DNA of 64,000 bases from Glaciozyma antarctica PI12 (GCA_002917775.1 KZ627161.1:1484467-1548466), one strand, 5' to 3'; shown: positions 22,196 to 34,800, counted from the stretch's first letter. Notes: generated by a model not told the origin, from the sequence alone. Made by a program: numbers and translations.

Positions 22196-24758
22196 TTACA
22201 CTCCTCCCATCCCACCCTCCTTCCAAACGAACTTGATCTTCCCCGGCCCCGGAACCATCGCTTCTACCCTCTCAACCGTCGCCTCGACCCTCTCCTCAAC
22301 TGCAACAACCCTCTCCACCACCACCGGCGTCGTCCGCCCCCCTCTCCTCCCCTTCCCCACTGGCGACCCCAACGGCGTCCCCTTCCTCTCCCTCAACTGC
22401 ATCGTCCTCCCCACCTCCTTCCTCTCCCCTCCCCCGATCCTACCCACTCCTTCTGCCCCCTCTATCCTCGCAAAAATCTCCACCGTCCTAGCGAGCCAGC
22501 TCGGGTCCTCAATCGGCGTCCCTCCTTTCCCGCCTTTGCGCGCCTTGCACCCCTTCTCGATCCGTGCGAGCTCTTGAGGTTCCCACCATCCCCGCTCCTC
22601 CCCCTCCCCTCCCACCCATTCCTGCTCTCCACTCCGAGGCGCCTCCGTCAACCCCACCAACATCGCCAACGACCCCGACGCCAGCGCCCTATCCGAGTAC
22701 CCCCCCTCCAGTACACTCAGGACCTTCCCCCCCGCCCATGTATTCGCGAATCGAGCTACGTCGGTCGCGAATCGGTGGTAGAAGGACGTAGGGACGTTTC
22801 GCCTATGGCGGGACATTCCTTGAGATTCGTGTTCCGAGGCATCGAATCCTGCGCGGGGGTTAGCGTGGTTGGAAAGGAGAGAGGAAGGGACGTACCAGCG
22901 CTAATGAGGACTATAGTCCGCGCTGAATCGTCCTCGTTGGCTGCGGTCGTCTTGGTGCAGAAATCGGTGGCGGCGCCTAGCAGTCCGGCGAGGTAGCGAG
23001 GGTAGAGACGTTCGTGGAAATCGGTTTCGAGGTCCCAGGGTTCGAGGTGGACGTTGGAGATGTATTGAGAGTGTCCGCCTGAGAGGACGAGAGAGGCGGC
23101 TTGGACTAGGGAGGGGTCGCCATCTTCGCATGCTGGGAAGCAGGGATGTCAGTAGGGACGAGAAGAGGGGAGGAAAGACGAACGGTAGGAAAAGACGTCA
23201 TGTAGCGATGCGTACATGACTTGAAGCTCTCGTCGCTTCGCCTTGACGGGCGAGCCCTTCCTCGGAGAGCTTGTCGAGGCGATGGCGGATTGAGCGGCTG
23301 CGTTGATACGCCAAGCGATATCTTGAGTCCCGTTTCCGTGGTGCTGGCACCATCACAACGCAGGTGAGTACGATCCCAAAAACTCGTCGTCGACGCTGCT
23401 CACCAGATCAATATCGAGGACGACAACGCGGTCGATTCCGTGCCGTTGATGAGCTGCGAACACAGAGTCAGCAACGCTCTCCCTCTTCATATAATGAGAG
23501 AGGCTTACCATGAGCAGCTGCAACGCCGACGTTATTGACAAAACAGAATCCCATCGGCGAAGCTTCGCAGCAGTGCTGTCCTCCCAAACATCAGCTTCGA
23601 TTCGCCCAAACCCGCCTCCACGTCCACTCACATGACCAGGAGGTCTAATCGCCACAAACGCCCTATCATACCCCTCCCCACTCATCGCACCCTCCACCAC
23701 TCGATCCACCCCCTCGCAAACGGCTCCCAGCGCTCCGAAGATCGCTTCCTCGGACCCTTCAGAGAGGTACAGGTCCCCCTGAGGGAGGTGCGATGGGATC
23801 TCACTGTAGGGAGGAGAGAGGACGGCGGAAGCGGCGTTCCGGCAGAGGGTTTGAAGCTGGGAGGGCCAGGAGGGGGGAGTGAGAAAACTGTACTTGCTGC
23901 GAGAGGCGAGTTTGGGAGGCGCGGAGGAGGGGACGGGGTGCGAGGTGTCCTTGGCGGGAGTGGAGGGGGGTTGACGGCCGGGAGTAGAGGGTTTGGTGGG
24001 AGCTGGAGCTGGGGGAGAGGGAGGACGAGGAGGAGACGGGGGAGGGTCGTTCGGCGGGAGGTTAGGGAGGGGATGAATGAACGTGAGAGCTGGGTCGTGG
24101 ACGGGGAGAATGGCGGTGGAGAAGAGGATATCGAACGGTCCTCCCAGCACCTCCTTCCCCTTGCCCTTGTTGTCCTTGATCGCAAGACCCAGCATCAACG
24201 CGTCGAGCTCCTCCACTCCCGCAGCAGCTGGCTCCCACCTCGCTCCCCCATTTGCAATACTCCTCGACTCCAACCTCGCCCACGCGGACGCCACGCCAGT
24301 CTTGACAGCTCGAACGCGCTCCGGTCGTTCGACGATACTCCCAATGTCCGAGTTCCGGCTGTAGCGATGCTTCGTGCAGGCTTCCTGGAAGATGACGGCT
24401 GTGCGAAGGGTAGGAGGTGGTTTGAGCGTGTAGGAGGGGACGGCTGGTGGTGGGAGTACGGCGAGGAGTGACGGGAAGGAGAGGCGGGAAGGAGAGGTGA
24501 GGATGGGAGGCTTCGTGCCTGGACTGTAGCGTCGACGCCGTCACTGGACTGTGCTGAGGATTCGCGGGAGTCTTGCAGAGGTTCTGGCTGTACGGGGAGA
24601 GGGAGTGGAGAGGGAGTTGAAGGAAGAGGCTGAGGTTGTTGTATCGCGAGCAGGTTGAGGGCGTCCGCCAGGGCGTCGTCGTCCGCGCCTGAGCGTGCCA
24701 CGGTGTACGATAGAGTATCACTGTCGTGTGAGCTGGCGACAGGACTGAGAGAGTCCAT
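22196..24758 (-). CDS. HOS3: Histone deacetylase, Hos3-type (class II)
   Basis: Zinc-dependent lysine deacetylase. The start at 24758 gives MDSLSPVASSHDSDT and a long serine/proline-rich N-terminus. The catalytic domain opens with AVIFQEACTKHRYSRNSDIG and VERPERVRAVKTG. Later comes RPPGHHCCEASPMGFCFVNN, rebuilt across an intron that splits the HH dyad (donor GTGAGT right after the first His codon). VVVLDIDLHHGNGTQDIAWR carries the zinc-binding D and H residues, and SAGFDASEHESQGMSRH the third zinc ligand. VPTSFYHRFATDVARFANTW and VLSVLEGGYSDRALASG complete the fold. A proline-rich insertion of about 70 residues (PPPSPPRPPSPPAPAPT and neighbours) sits between the first two blocks, as in Hos3 proteins. 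The C-terminus is a basic tail ending WKEGGMGGV. An intron near 24550 must bridge a frame change in the N-terminal region; its exact ends are uncertain. Confidence 0.93.
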
Positions 24759-24856
24759 TCGAGAAGTCGCAAGAGAGGGAGGAGGAGAAGAGCAACGATT
24801 CTCAGACGAAGTGTTTGCGTTCTCGCTGAACGACCGCTTCTCAACTCTGCAACGAC

Positions 24857-27052
24857 TCAACAGGTTCCATAGACTACGCCAACGTATCCCTCGACATCCT
24901 GTCCGCCTTCCAGTTCCCCTGAACCTCCGGCCGGTCGCGTCGTTCTCCAAAGCCTCCTCCACGATCCTCTCCTCTTCGTCCCCCAGCGCCGCCGTCCCTT
25001 CCTCCGCCGCGCCCTCCTCCTCCAAAGCCTCCCCTCCCACCTCCTCCTCGTCCACCTCGTCCTCCTCCCCGACTGTCGACTGTCACCACCGCGTCCTTGC
25101 GCCGAGTATTTCCGTGTCGCGTTGTCGGCTTTGGCCTTGAGCTCGTCGAGGGAGAGAGAGTTCTTGCTGAGAGGATCGTAGGTGGAGTACTCGTCGATAG
25201 AATCTGCGCGAAGAACGTCAGTCCTGTACTCCTGCCAAAGGAAAAGAAGAGCACGCACGCCGATCCTGTGTCGCATCCTTTCGAAAGACGAGCGCGTGCG
25301 ACAACCACCCCGCGTCGTTCTCGTCCTCCTCTTCCGCCTCTCCCGCGTACCCATCCACCACTTCCGCCGCCACCTCCTCCTCAGGCGCGTTCGCCACCGC
25401 GTCCATCAACTTGCTCTTGAACCCCGCCAACGCGTCCGTGAGATCCTCTTCGGCCCGTCCCTTCTTCCCCTTCGACCCTCCCCTCGTACTCGCTGCACCC
25501 TTCTGAAGGTACTTTTCGCGCTCGAGCTGAAGTAGTGAAGGTCCTGTGCGTTTCGGCTTCTTCGAAGCCTTCGTTGAAGCCTCCTCGTCGTCCGAACCTG
25601 GGCCGGCCATTTTCTTCAGGTCGGCCTGGACCTTGGCGATTTCGGCTCGAAGCAAGTCGCTGCAAAGTGCGAGCAAAGTCAGCGGCGCGCGGGTTGGTGA
25701 AAATAGGAGGAAGAACGTACTTGGGATTCGGCGCCGCCTTTGCTTTCGCAATCTTCGCAGCTTCGAGTTTGGACGTCGAAGGAGCTGGCGGTGGCTCCAT
25801 CTTCCCGCGCTTCTGTGTGCTCAGAAGAACATCAGCTCGGCCCTGCGAACGCCCAATCAAACGAACGCACCTCATCACCTCGCTTCGACTCTCCCTCTCC
25901 CTTCCGCTTCTGCCCTCCCATCGGTCCCTCCATCCCAGCAGGTAGCGTCGCTGAAGTCCCCCGATCGTCAATAACCTCCTTCCGCAATCGTGGGTCGTCC
26001 AGAGCGTCGTGCGAGGACTTGAACTTGACGCTTGCGAGCGTCGGGTCCATCGGTTCCTCCGGCTCGTCGCCAAACGAAAGCAGCGCGACGTTCCTACCGC
26101 AATTCATCAGCTCTGCCCTCCTTCTAGCTCCACGCACAGTGACTCACTTGGTTCCCTTCCTCTTCCCCTGCTCGCGCTGCTTGGCTCGCTCGAGCTTCAT
26201 CTCCCGCTTCGCCCTATCCTGCTCCTTACGCTCCTTCGCCGTAATCCTCGGCAGTATATCCTCAAAAGGGTTGTTGATAACCTCGGCGCTCTTGATGACA
26301 GGAGGCGCTACCGGCCTATCGGATCCTGGCTCAAGCTCCGTGTCGTTAAGCTTGAGGACGTTGAAGAGCGTGTCGCCTGCTACGCGACCGAAGATGGTGT
26401 TGCGGTTCTGCAGCTCTTCCGTTCGGTCGAGCGTGAAGAAGAACCTGTGGATGCGCGGTGAGGAGGAGCGAGGAGGGCAGGAGGAGGGGACGCACTGAGA
26501 TGTGTTGGTGTTCTTGGATCCCTGGTTCGCCATCGCGACGAGACCGCGGCGAGAGAACTTGAGGCGCTGGTTGAACTCGTCCTCGAAGGAGCCTTCATCG
26601 TAGATACACTCTCCGCCCTTGCCAGTTCCGCTCGCGTCTCCGGTCTGAGCGATGAAGCCAGGTACCACGCTGCGAGTTGAAGTCAGCCCCCTCCTCCTTC
26701 TCTCCCGATAGCGTAGAGCGCAGCCTACCGGTGGAATATCACGCCATCGTAGTAGCCTGCAGGTCAGAGGAGGGTTAGCTGCTGTCCCGCCTGGAGATGT
26801 CGAGCAACGCACCTTCCAAACAAAGCTGCACGAAACTGCGAGGCCAAGTGGTCAGCTGGTACAGGACCACAACTGGAGCGACTGCTCACTTGCGAACGGC
26901 CTTGGGAGCTTCCTTGGGCCAGAGTTCGATGGAGATGTCGCCAAGGGAGGTGTGGAGGAGGACGAGCCCGCTGGGGATGGGTTCGGTGCTGTGGGAGGTC
27001 AGATTCGCCCTCCTGAACGCAGGAGGAGGTCAGCTCACACTACGACCGACAT
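24857..27052 (-). CDS. CWC27: Cyclophilin-type peptidyl-prolyl isomerase CWC27 (spliceosome)
   Basis: Spliceosome-associated cyclophilin. The start at 27052 gives MSVVVTEPIPSGLVLLHTSL across an intron, then GDISIELWPKEAPKAVRNFV and [20 protein letters not shown]. The next segments are GGECIYDEGSFEDEFNQRLK, FSRRGLVAMANQGSKNTNTS, QFFFTLDRTEELQNRNTIFG and RVAGDTLFNVLKL. After the fold comes the Cwc27-type extension (INNPFEDILPRITAKERKEQ, then a lysine/arginine-rich coil) and near the end DEYSTYDPLSKNSLSLDELK. A substitution supports an inactive or weak isomerase: the active-site W of classical cyclophilins lies in a stretch reading GGECIYDEGSF, where Cwc27 members have E. The C-terminal tail is ambiguous. 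The main frame ends at 24857 in an arginine/tryptophan-rich tail, while the adjacent frame encodes a natural-looking RGG-rich tail ending at 24874. Confidence 0.9.
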
Positions 27053-27267
27053 TCTGAGCCGCAGGGAGCTGTTGGAGGAGACGACTCCGCCAGCGGCGAC
27101 GAAGTTGAGCTCGTCCAAAACTCAACTCAACTTTCGCGCGAGGCTGAGCGCTGCGGGCGGGGCGTATCTCTCGTCGTCCTTTTGCCCCTTCGCAGGGTGA
27201 CCTCCTCCTCCTCTGCTGCTGAGTTGCTGAACGGGATTGCAAAACGAAAAGAAATACACGTGAAACA

Positions 27268-30200
27268 CTAAACAACAACAGCAGCAACCTCGTCCGCCGT
27301 CGGTTTTACATCTTGCTCCCCTCTCAGTTCAAGCACCATAACCGCTCTTCAGACGCAAGGGGATCAGCGAACAGCTCTCGAGCTAATCGACGAAAGAACG
27401 TACGGGTCATTGACGAGAGCGGCGAGAAGCCAGTTGCAGAGGTTTAGCTCTGCTGGTGGCGGGCAAGGCTTGCGGCAGTCTGAGAACGGGCAACACCAGT
27501 CGCTGTCGTCCGACTTGTTCGCATCGAGGAAGGGGAGGAGGTCGAACGCCTGCGCAACGAATGAAAGTCAGCAACCGGACCACCAAACGGAGGTAGGAAA
27601 AGAACGCACCTCGAGGTGATCGCACGCACGACCTCGAACGGGCATGATGATGCGCTCGCCGCTGATGGGGTCTGCGAGGGAGATGTTTCCCCCGGCTCGC
27701 TCTGCGCCATCCTTGCGCTGTAGAGGTCGCAGGTACGGTCGTCGTCGCCGGTCATCTGGGCCTGCATCCAGGGCGAGGAGCAGCAGGCGCGCGCTTCGAC
27801 TGAGATGGTGAAATCGGCGGGGAGGACGTCGGTGCGCCACTTGATGAGTCGGATGGCGTTCGCTAGTAGGAGGAAGACGTTGAGCAAGCGTACCTACGCA
27901 GGTTACGGAGAGAGGAGGGACGTACCTCCAGCTTGGAGATGCGAAGTCACGTCCATGAAGTGTTCATTTCGCATCATGTTGTCGTCCGCCTGCAGTCGGA
28001 AGGTGTGAGCACGCTGTTGCGCACACGGCTAGCTCGAAACGACTCACGAAGCACTTGAGACTCCTGTTGTTGACCATGAGGTGGAGGCTAGGCCACTTGG
28101 TCCCCGGTTCGGAGGCGTGGCGGAAGACGACTCGAACGCGTAGAGGGAGCTCGTCGAGAGAAAAAGTTACGTCGTCGGAAACGGGACTGAAGCGGCAGCA
28201 AAAGGTTAGGAGGGCGGTCCAGTGCGAAAAAAACGATAGGACGAACCTCTTGATGCGCGAGCTCGTATCTCGATCCACCTCGAAGCTCCATTGCGGCGAG
28301 TTGTTGGCAGGAACCGGTGACGGCTCCAGCAGCGCGAACGAGGAAGGCAGGAGGTACTCTGGCCCCGAGCTAACGCTGCGACTCTCCACTTCCGGCGTAG
28401 GCTCCGGCGTAGGCTCCGGCGTCGGAGCTTGGCGAGAGAGTCGGTCGCGATTCGACTCGAGCCTCGCGCTGATGGGCGTGGGCGGCAGGTTTTGAGTGGC
28501 GGAGCGAAGCTGGACGAGGAGAGGTGGGGCGGGGAGGGCAGGAGTGGGGATGACCGGCGAGGTTTGCTGAGGGGGAGGTGGGGTTCCAGAAAGATCGGAG
28601 GGAGAGGGGTTGAGGACTGAAGAGGCGAGGGAGGGGCGCCGTGGGTCGGAGGAGGCGACTGAGGGGAGTGTAGTCGCGAGGGACGTCGTGAGGACGGGAG
28701 GAGAGGGTGGAAGGGTGGGGGCGACGACGTGGTGCGAGAGTAGGTCGTTGGGAGGGTCGGGCTCGACCGGCTTGGTGACGATGGTGATTCGAGGAGCTGG
28801 GAGGGAGAGGACCTCGGATTTGAGAAAGGTGGTTCCGTTTGCGGCGAATGTGGCGGTCAGCCGTGCGATATCGTCCTCGAGCATCTTGAGCCACGAATGC
28901 AGGAACTCTTCTGCTTCCTGTCCGCCTTTGACCTACATGCAGAGGTCGAGGAGCTTGGCGAGAGTCTTCCGAGAGGTCTCGAGGTAGGCGGGATTCTGCT
29001 TGCAGAACATGTGGATGTGCTGCAAGGCGCGAACTCGTTAGGCTCCTCGTCCGATTCCGGCGAGAGAGAGAGGACTCACTGCGAGGGACTTGCGCAGGCA
29101 AGTCGCTACGTCGCTATTCCAGCGTCCGAACCCAACCCTGTCCCCGCTCGCCGTCGTCGCTGTTCCCTTCTCCGTCGTGTCGACGAACTCTAGGTCTCCG
29201 ATGCCGCGAAATTTCCGCTCGAGCGCGGGGAGCTTCGTTCGAGGATGACCCGTGCGGAAGTCGGCGAAGAGCTGCTTGCCCTGCTCATCCTTGATCTCGT
29301 CCGAATCGCCCATGGGCTCGTCCTCGTCATCCGCAAAGTCGTCGTCCGTGCCAGCGAGTCGCTCGTCGATGACGGACAGGAAGTCGGTCGTAGCCTCCGA
29401 AGGTCGAATGAGAGCGCGAAGGACCTCCATCTTTCCACACAGCTCAGCAAAATCCGGCGTCCGGTCCTCCCTCTCCTTCTCGCCGCTCCCGATCGAAGTC
29501 CTCGCCTTGGGTCTCGCAGATGCCGTGACCTTGACCGCGACGGCTTCCTCACCTCCCTCTCCGACGAGCACGATCTCGACAACCCACGCTCCGTTCCCGC
29601 CGTCCAAGCGCGACCGCCGAGCTTCGACCCTGGACCACTTCGGTGCGCGTCCTCGTGCGAGCGCGAACTCGAGGAAAGCGTCCGCATCGACGAGGTTGTC
29701 GACCTTAGCCACACCGACCGACCTCCCCTTGCCCTTCCCCGCGACACTGGACTCAAACTCGAACCCTAGCGCGAGCTCGAGGGGCATCCGAACGTCCCGC
29801 TCGCCGTCGCACATCCACACCCGCATCGGGGGCATAGCAGCCGTTCCTTCCGTCGAGCCGAGTTTGGAAGAAGTCGTCGAGGACGTGGTGCCTTGCGTCT
29901 TGGGGCGAGAGGCGAGCGAGTACGGTGCTGGGCGAGTAGGGGAGGGGCGGGACGGGGATGGAGGCGGAAGTGGAGGTAGACGGAGTGCGGGAAGGGGGCG
30001 AGGAGCCTGGAGAGGGGCGGCGTGCTTCGGCACTGGTTCGACCTTGACGGATGGCTTCGCGGACGACTGGCGGCTGGACGATTTGGGAGGGTACATGGGC
30101 GAGTCGGTCGAGTTGGCGCGGGAGAAGGCGGCGCTGCCAGAGATCGAATGGCGTCAAATCAGAGGCTCCTCTTTTGAGCTGCTGTCCTCGACTCCTTCCC

Positions 30201-30787
30201 CAACCGCCGTCTTCTTCGCTCGCTTCGGAGCCGGGTCGTCATCGGCGTCTCGGCGGGCTGCTGCCAACGGACGTTCGGGCGAGCTGCTTTCCCTCACGCA
30301 AGGCAAGCGCTTTCGCTCTCCTTCCTTTTTGATGGCAGGAGGGGGCTCGGAGGGCTCGCGGGAGACGGAGGACGAGGAGGCGGGGGGTGGTTGCGAGAGG
30401 ACAGCGTCGATGAACTTGGAGAGCTTCGTGCCTGGAGCAGAGCCCTTAGATTAGCTTGTCCCTTCCCTACAGAGTCAAAGAGAAACACGAACGGTTGGGT
30501 TCGGGCACGTTCGCCAACAACTCGATCCCTCGGGTGCACGCACCCCGCACCGACAGCACGACGCGCTACTCCGCCTTCCAGCTGCCCTGGTCTTTGCAGA
30601 CTCCTACATCCCGAAGCGCTCGATATACCACCCGAAGCGCCTTGGTGTTGTCGAGGGACGCGAAGAGGGCGAGGGTGAGGTGAGGAAGGATGGAATCGAC
30701 CTTGGAGACGGACTCTGCGCTGAACCAGTTTGCGGGCGACTTGAAGTACGAGACCAGTTTTCGAAGGATTATTGGGCCTTCTGCCAT
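27268..30787 (-). CDS. SP-RING (MIZ) zinc finger protein, probable SUMO E3 ligase
   Basis: Protein of the PIAS/Siz/Zmiz class expected to promote SUMO transfer in the nucleus. The diagnostic SP-RING is near the C-terminus: ISLADPISGERIIMPVRGRA, CDHLEAFDLLPFLDANKSDD and SDWCCPFSDCRKPCPPP (C-x-H ... C ... C ligands). It is preceded by a folded region (MDVTSHLQAG, AIRLIKWRTDVLPADFTISV, VSDDVTFSLDELPLRVRVVF). The middle is long and proline/serine-rich with a PTPEPTPEPTPE repeat. The better-supported N-terminal part begins at MYPPKSSSRQSS (30096) and includes RVWMCDGERDVRMPLELALG. Further upstream, MAEGPIILRKLVSYFKSPAN (30787) reads as coding, but an in-frame TAG at 30567-30569 and uncertain splices near 30175 and 30440 leave the link unproven. 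The C-terminus ends PTADEVAAVVV at 27268. The N-terminal end should be treated as tentative. Confidence 0.75.
28381..28425. repeat. 12-bp tandem repeat coding for PTPE units
   Basis: About three copies of a 12-bp unit (core gtaggctccggc on the plus strand) lie in the SP-RING gene and encode PTPEPTPEPTPE in its disordered middle region. Confidence 0.8.
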
Positions 30788-30914
30788 GCCTGGAGGCAAG
30801 CTGGCGGTGAGCGAGGCGGGCAAGGGAGTGAAAGAAGAACCACCAGCCAGCGAGGTTCTTTCTCTCCGAGCTCTCCGAGGCTCTCCCACCCACCACCTCC
30901 CACCACCGTGGCAG

Positions 30915-31437
30915 ATGGCAACTGCTCTGCCTCAACAACGACGCGCACTCTACCGCCACGCTCTCCGCGACGTGTCCGCACTCCTCAACTCTCGCTCGGA
31001 AAGGGCCAACCTCGTCCGCCTCCTTCGACCTCAGCTTCGTGCGTTCGTGCAGCTCCCGGTCGAGCAGTGGGACACCGTACAGCAGCGAGGTGAGGCACAG
31101 CCGGTCCGCCCCCGCCACTAGAACAAGCTGACGCGTTTCTCCTGCAGTCGCCCCGACTGTCGCGCTCCTTCAATCATCCCCTCGACTCACCCACAACCTC
31201 TCCTCCCTCTCCTACCACCACTACCCAGGACCCATTGCCCATACCAACCAACACCGCAACAACCGCAACACGATCGTATGGAAATCAGCCCAACCGGAGG
31301 CGGCAAGAAAGGCGCACGATTCGAACGAGCGGAGACGAGCGACGCAGAAGGTGTTTGCGCAAGGGGCGGAACAGGCTCTTGGAGAGTGCGTTTGGATGGC
31401 AGAAGGGCAGAAGAAGGTGCTGCTAGGACGGATGTAG
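30915..31437 (+). CDS. LYR-motif protein (Complex1_LYR-like)
   Basis: Small protein with an N-terminal LYR motif: MATALPQQRRALYRHALRDV, then SALLNSRSERANLVRLLRPQ. The L-Y-R triad followed by a helical segment is the hallmark of the LYR superfamily, mitochondrial adaptors for Fe-S cluster transfer or assembly of respiratory or ribosomal complexes. One intron (donor GTGAGGCAC, acceptor CTGCAG before TCGCCC) joins QQR to VAPTVALLQSSPRLTHNLSS. The C-terminal part (IVWKSAQPEAARKAHDSNER, FAQGAEQALGECVWMAEGQK) ends KKVLLGRM and TAG at 31437. Which complex it serves cannot be told from the sequence. The start at 30915 lies about 127 bp from the divergent SP-RING gene start. Confidence 0.8.
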
Positions 31438-31823
31438 CTTGAGCTGTCAGTGGGGACAACGGAGAAGGGAGGGAGGGATGGTGGAGCTCCGACGCGATCG
31501 CTGCTCCCACCTGTAGCTTGGGAGGTCCATAATGTTGTAAACGGATAGCTTAGGAACCTTATTGGCTTGCTTGCAGTAGGCTGGGGAGCCACCGCGCGTC
31601 CCTCAGCTTTAAGTAGTCGAGCAGGAGCTTCGCTGCCAGTTCCTATCGCTTTTGCTCCGGATCTCTCTGCTCCACTACTGTCGCCGGAGCGCACACTACG
31701 CCCCTCTGGATTCCGCAAGGTAGCAAAAGCCTTCCAGAGCCAGCAGACGCCTCCTCCAGCTCGCCTTCCACCACCTCCCCCTTCACCACCTCCTCATCGA
31801 CTCCGACTCCAGCGGCGGCCTCG
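31438..31823. other. Intergenic region upstream of the long disordered-protein gene
   Basis: About 386 bp lie between two plus-strand genes. The final stretch (about 31750-31823) stays open in the frame of the next gene and encodes serine/threonine/proline-rich sequence, so the downstream gene may have an upstream exon here. Otherwise I see no feature. Confidence 0.4.
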
Positions 31824-34800
31824 ATGGCCTCAGCGCCTCACGAGGCCGAGTGCTCAACGACACGGCAGCACAGCCCCGTCACCGCCGCCTCGTCTCCTCG
31901 CCCTGCCGTCGGTGCTTTCCCGCCCCGAGCCAACCCCATCCCTCAGCACGCGCCGCCCCATCTCCGAATCACCGACCCTACCCGCTCCTCTCAACCTCCC
32001 GCGATACGTACGGATTTGGCAGGGCGGGGAGCCGCGTCGACTTCCGCCGACCCGGGGAAGAAGCAGAGGAGGGAGAGCGCGGCGGCGGCGGAGGGAGATG
32101 AGGCAGGACGGCAGCAGCAGCAGCAGCAGCGCACTCTGCCGAAGGAATGGACGCTTCAGGAGCTGCTCCGAAAGAAGGGCTTCCTTCAGGCTATGATGAA
32201 AATGGCCTCGAGGGGCGGATCTCGTAAGCGACTACTCTATCGTGGTGCTGCTCGAGCTTACTTCCCCCTTGCTTCCTCCGCAGACATCGAAGGAGCTCAC
32301 GCGAGGGACAACACGAACACTCTCTTCAAAGCTGGTCTTCCCACGGCTAAGAAGCAGATCGCGTGGCTACCTCCATGCTCCCCCTCGGACGGACGCCTTT
32401 CACCTGCTGACGCACACCGCGTATTCAAGAGCTACCACGACTGGTGCACGAGCAACGGCATCTGCTCCCTCCCCATCCTCGGTTCTGCCGTCGTCCTCTA
32501 CCTCACTTCTTTACCCATCAACGCGCGGTCGTTCCCAGTCGTCGTTCTCGATGCCTACCGCCGCGTGACTTACAAGTCTTTCGAAGGAACGGAAAACGAA
32601 GTCGAGTGGGACGAGCAGACGAAATCGTCCTGGCGCGCGATGGTCACGCAAGCGCAGTGGCCTCTCGGAGAGTGGCGGTCGTTGCAGGAGCTCCTGCGGA
32701 TGGCTTCGAAAGCCGAGGAGTGCGTTTTTTAAAGCGACGCGGGCGCGGATGAACTTGTGACTGATCCATTAAACTCCCGTAGGATCATTCACCACTCTAC
32801 AACCTCCTCCTTTTCCGCCGTACCCTCAGCTCCCCCGCCAGCTCTCGCCTCCTCCATCTCGGCCCCCGCTTCGACATTTGCCTCCACTTCGACCTCCGCC
32901 ACGAACCACCCGCAACCCCTCGAAAGCCCCTCAGCAACTGCCTCTCTCCCTCCCGAACCTTTCTCCACCGCGTCCCGTCCGGATGCTCCAGCGATGTCCG
33001 AAAAGGCGCTCGGCAAGCGGAGGGCCGTCGAAACCGAGCCTGAAAGCGAGGCTGGCGAAAAGGGTCAGAAGAAGCGGCGGAAAGGCGTCGCTGTTCGCGA
33101 GGGCGAGAAGGCGAAGGTGCTCACGCAGGAGGAACGCGACGAGCGGGCGTTTTGGAAGGCGTCGGCTCGGTTAAAGGACGCCTTGGCGAGGCTGTACGTC
33201 GCGCGGGGGATGCATCTCGAGCCGGGCCAGGCGGGGGACACGGGTCAACGCGTCGCTGGGTTGAGGCAGGTGGGCGTCGCGTACGCAGGGAGCGAGACGC
33301 CGCCGATCCCGGTCCCGTCGATATCGCAGTTCAGCGTCGAGGCGAGGGCGAACGTGGTACGGGAGAGGTTGGCAGCAGGCGAGGGTGAGGCTTCAGCGAC
33401 TCGACCGCATCTCCCAACTCCGCCTATGCCGGCGCGCCGTTCGCAGCCGCCGCCCGCTCCTCCTCGACAATACTCTCGACCCTACAGCGACTACACTCCC
33501 ACTTGCGCCTCCCTCGAATTCACGCCTACCCTCCAGATCTATGTCCGCCACGACCATACCACTTTCCCCTCCCGCACCACCCTCACCCCCTTTCCGACCT
33601 ACGCCCCTCCCTCCGGACTCACTTTCACCTCCTCGCCGCGCCATTTCCTCCCCTATCCGCAGTGCCTCGCACCTCTCTCCCAGCAGCAAATCGCCGAGTC
33701 CTTCCAGCGCATTCAGAGTGCAAGCGGCGCCGCAACAGTCGCGGTCCCCAGTCGGGTCGCCGTTCCCACGACGGTCGCGTCGGTATTGGCGCCTCCCCTT
33801 GTCGCCCCGCACCCTCCCCTCGCCAGCACTTCGGACCTATTCATTCCGAAGTCATCGACCTCGTCCGTTCCGGCATCGTTCATCCCGTCCCCTTCCTTCT
33901 CTCGACTAGCGCTTTCTGCTGTCGAGCAGGACCATTCGCGTTCGCCTTCGGTCATCGAGCTCGAAGGCGCGTCGCAAGCAAAGTCTCCACAGGCGAGCGG
34001 GGATGCAGGAGGAACGCCCGGGGGATTGGGGACGCTAAGCGGACGAGCGGTAGGAGTGCCAACGATTGCGGTGGTGAGTTCGCTTCGTTATCTATAGACC
34101 TGTAGCTCACAGTGCTCGCTCGCAGGTTGCACCTGATATCCATGGAACTTTCCCAGCGGTCGCGATCAACAACCAGGGAGCTGTGCGTGCGGTGCTCTCC
34201 CGAGTGAGCAAGGCTGACTTATGTTCTCTCAGCAGTCGACCACCAGTGCGCCCCGCCAAAGCATCTCCCCCCATCCATCCCCAGTTCCCTCTTCCTCCAA
34301 TTTCACATCTTCGCCTGGCGTCTCGGCATCGGTGGCGTCCTTGACGATGGCGAGGTCGTCGTCGTCGTCGCAGTCCCGCCTCGCGAGTAACGGACCTGGC
34401 GTACACCCGCTCGCGCAGCTATACGCGACGGGAACGCAACACCAGCGGCGGGAGGCTCGAATTCGCTGGGGTGGCGAAGCATCGCCGTCAAATGGATCGG
34501 TACCCCTCCCCTCTCCGAACTTGGCTGCCGCCACTCCCAGCCCGGCGACCCTTCCTTCTCCTCCAAGCGTCACGCCCTTACCTTCACCGCCCACGCCCAC
34601 GCCAGCGATGGACGACTCCCGTCCGCCAGAGACGACGGCAGCGGAGCCTGCTCCTCGTGCGCCTACTCCCAACTCCCATCGGTCCCCCATCACAGCCCCG
34701 GCAGCAGTCGCCATCTCCGCATCAATTATCCCGACCGCAACTCCACTCCCCGTTCTTCCAGCACCCTCGAGCAAGCCCGTGGCAACAGTCAAGGCGCCCG

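Noticed and set aside
32113-32134. CAG/GCA repeat coding for a short Q-run
   Set aside because: Only about seven codons and a common coding microsatellite; not a separate feature.
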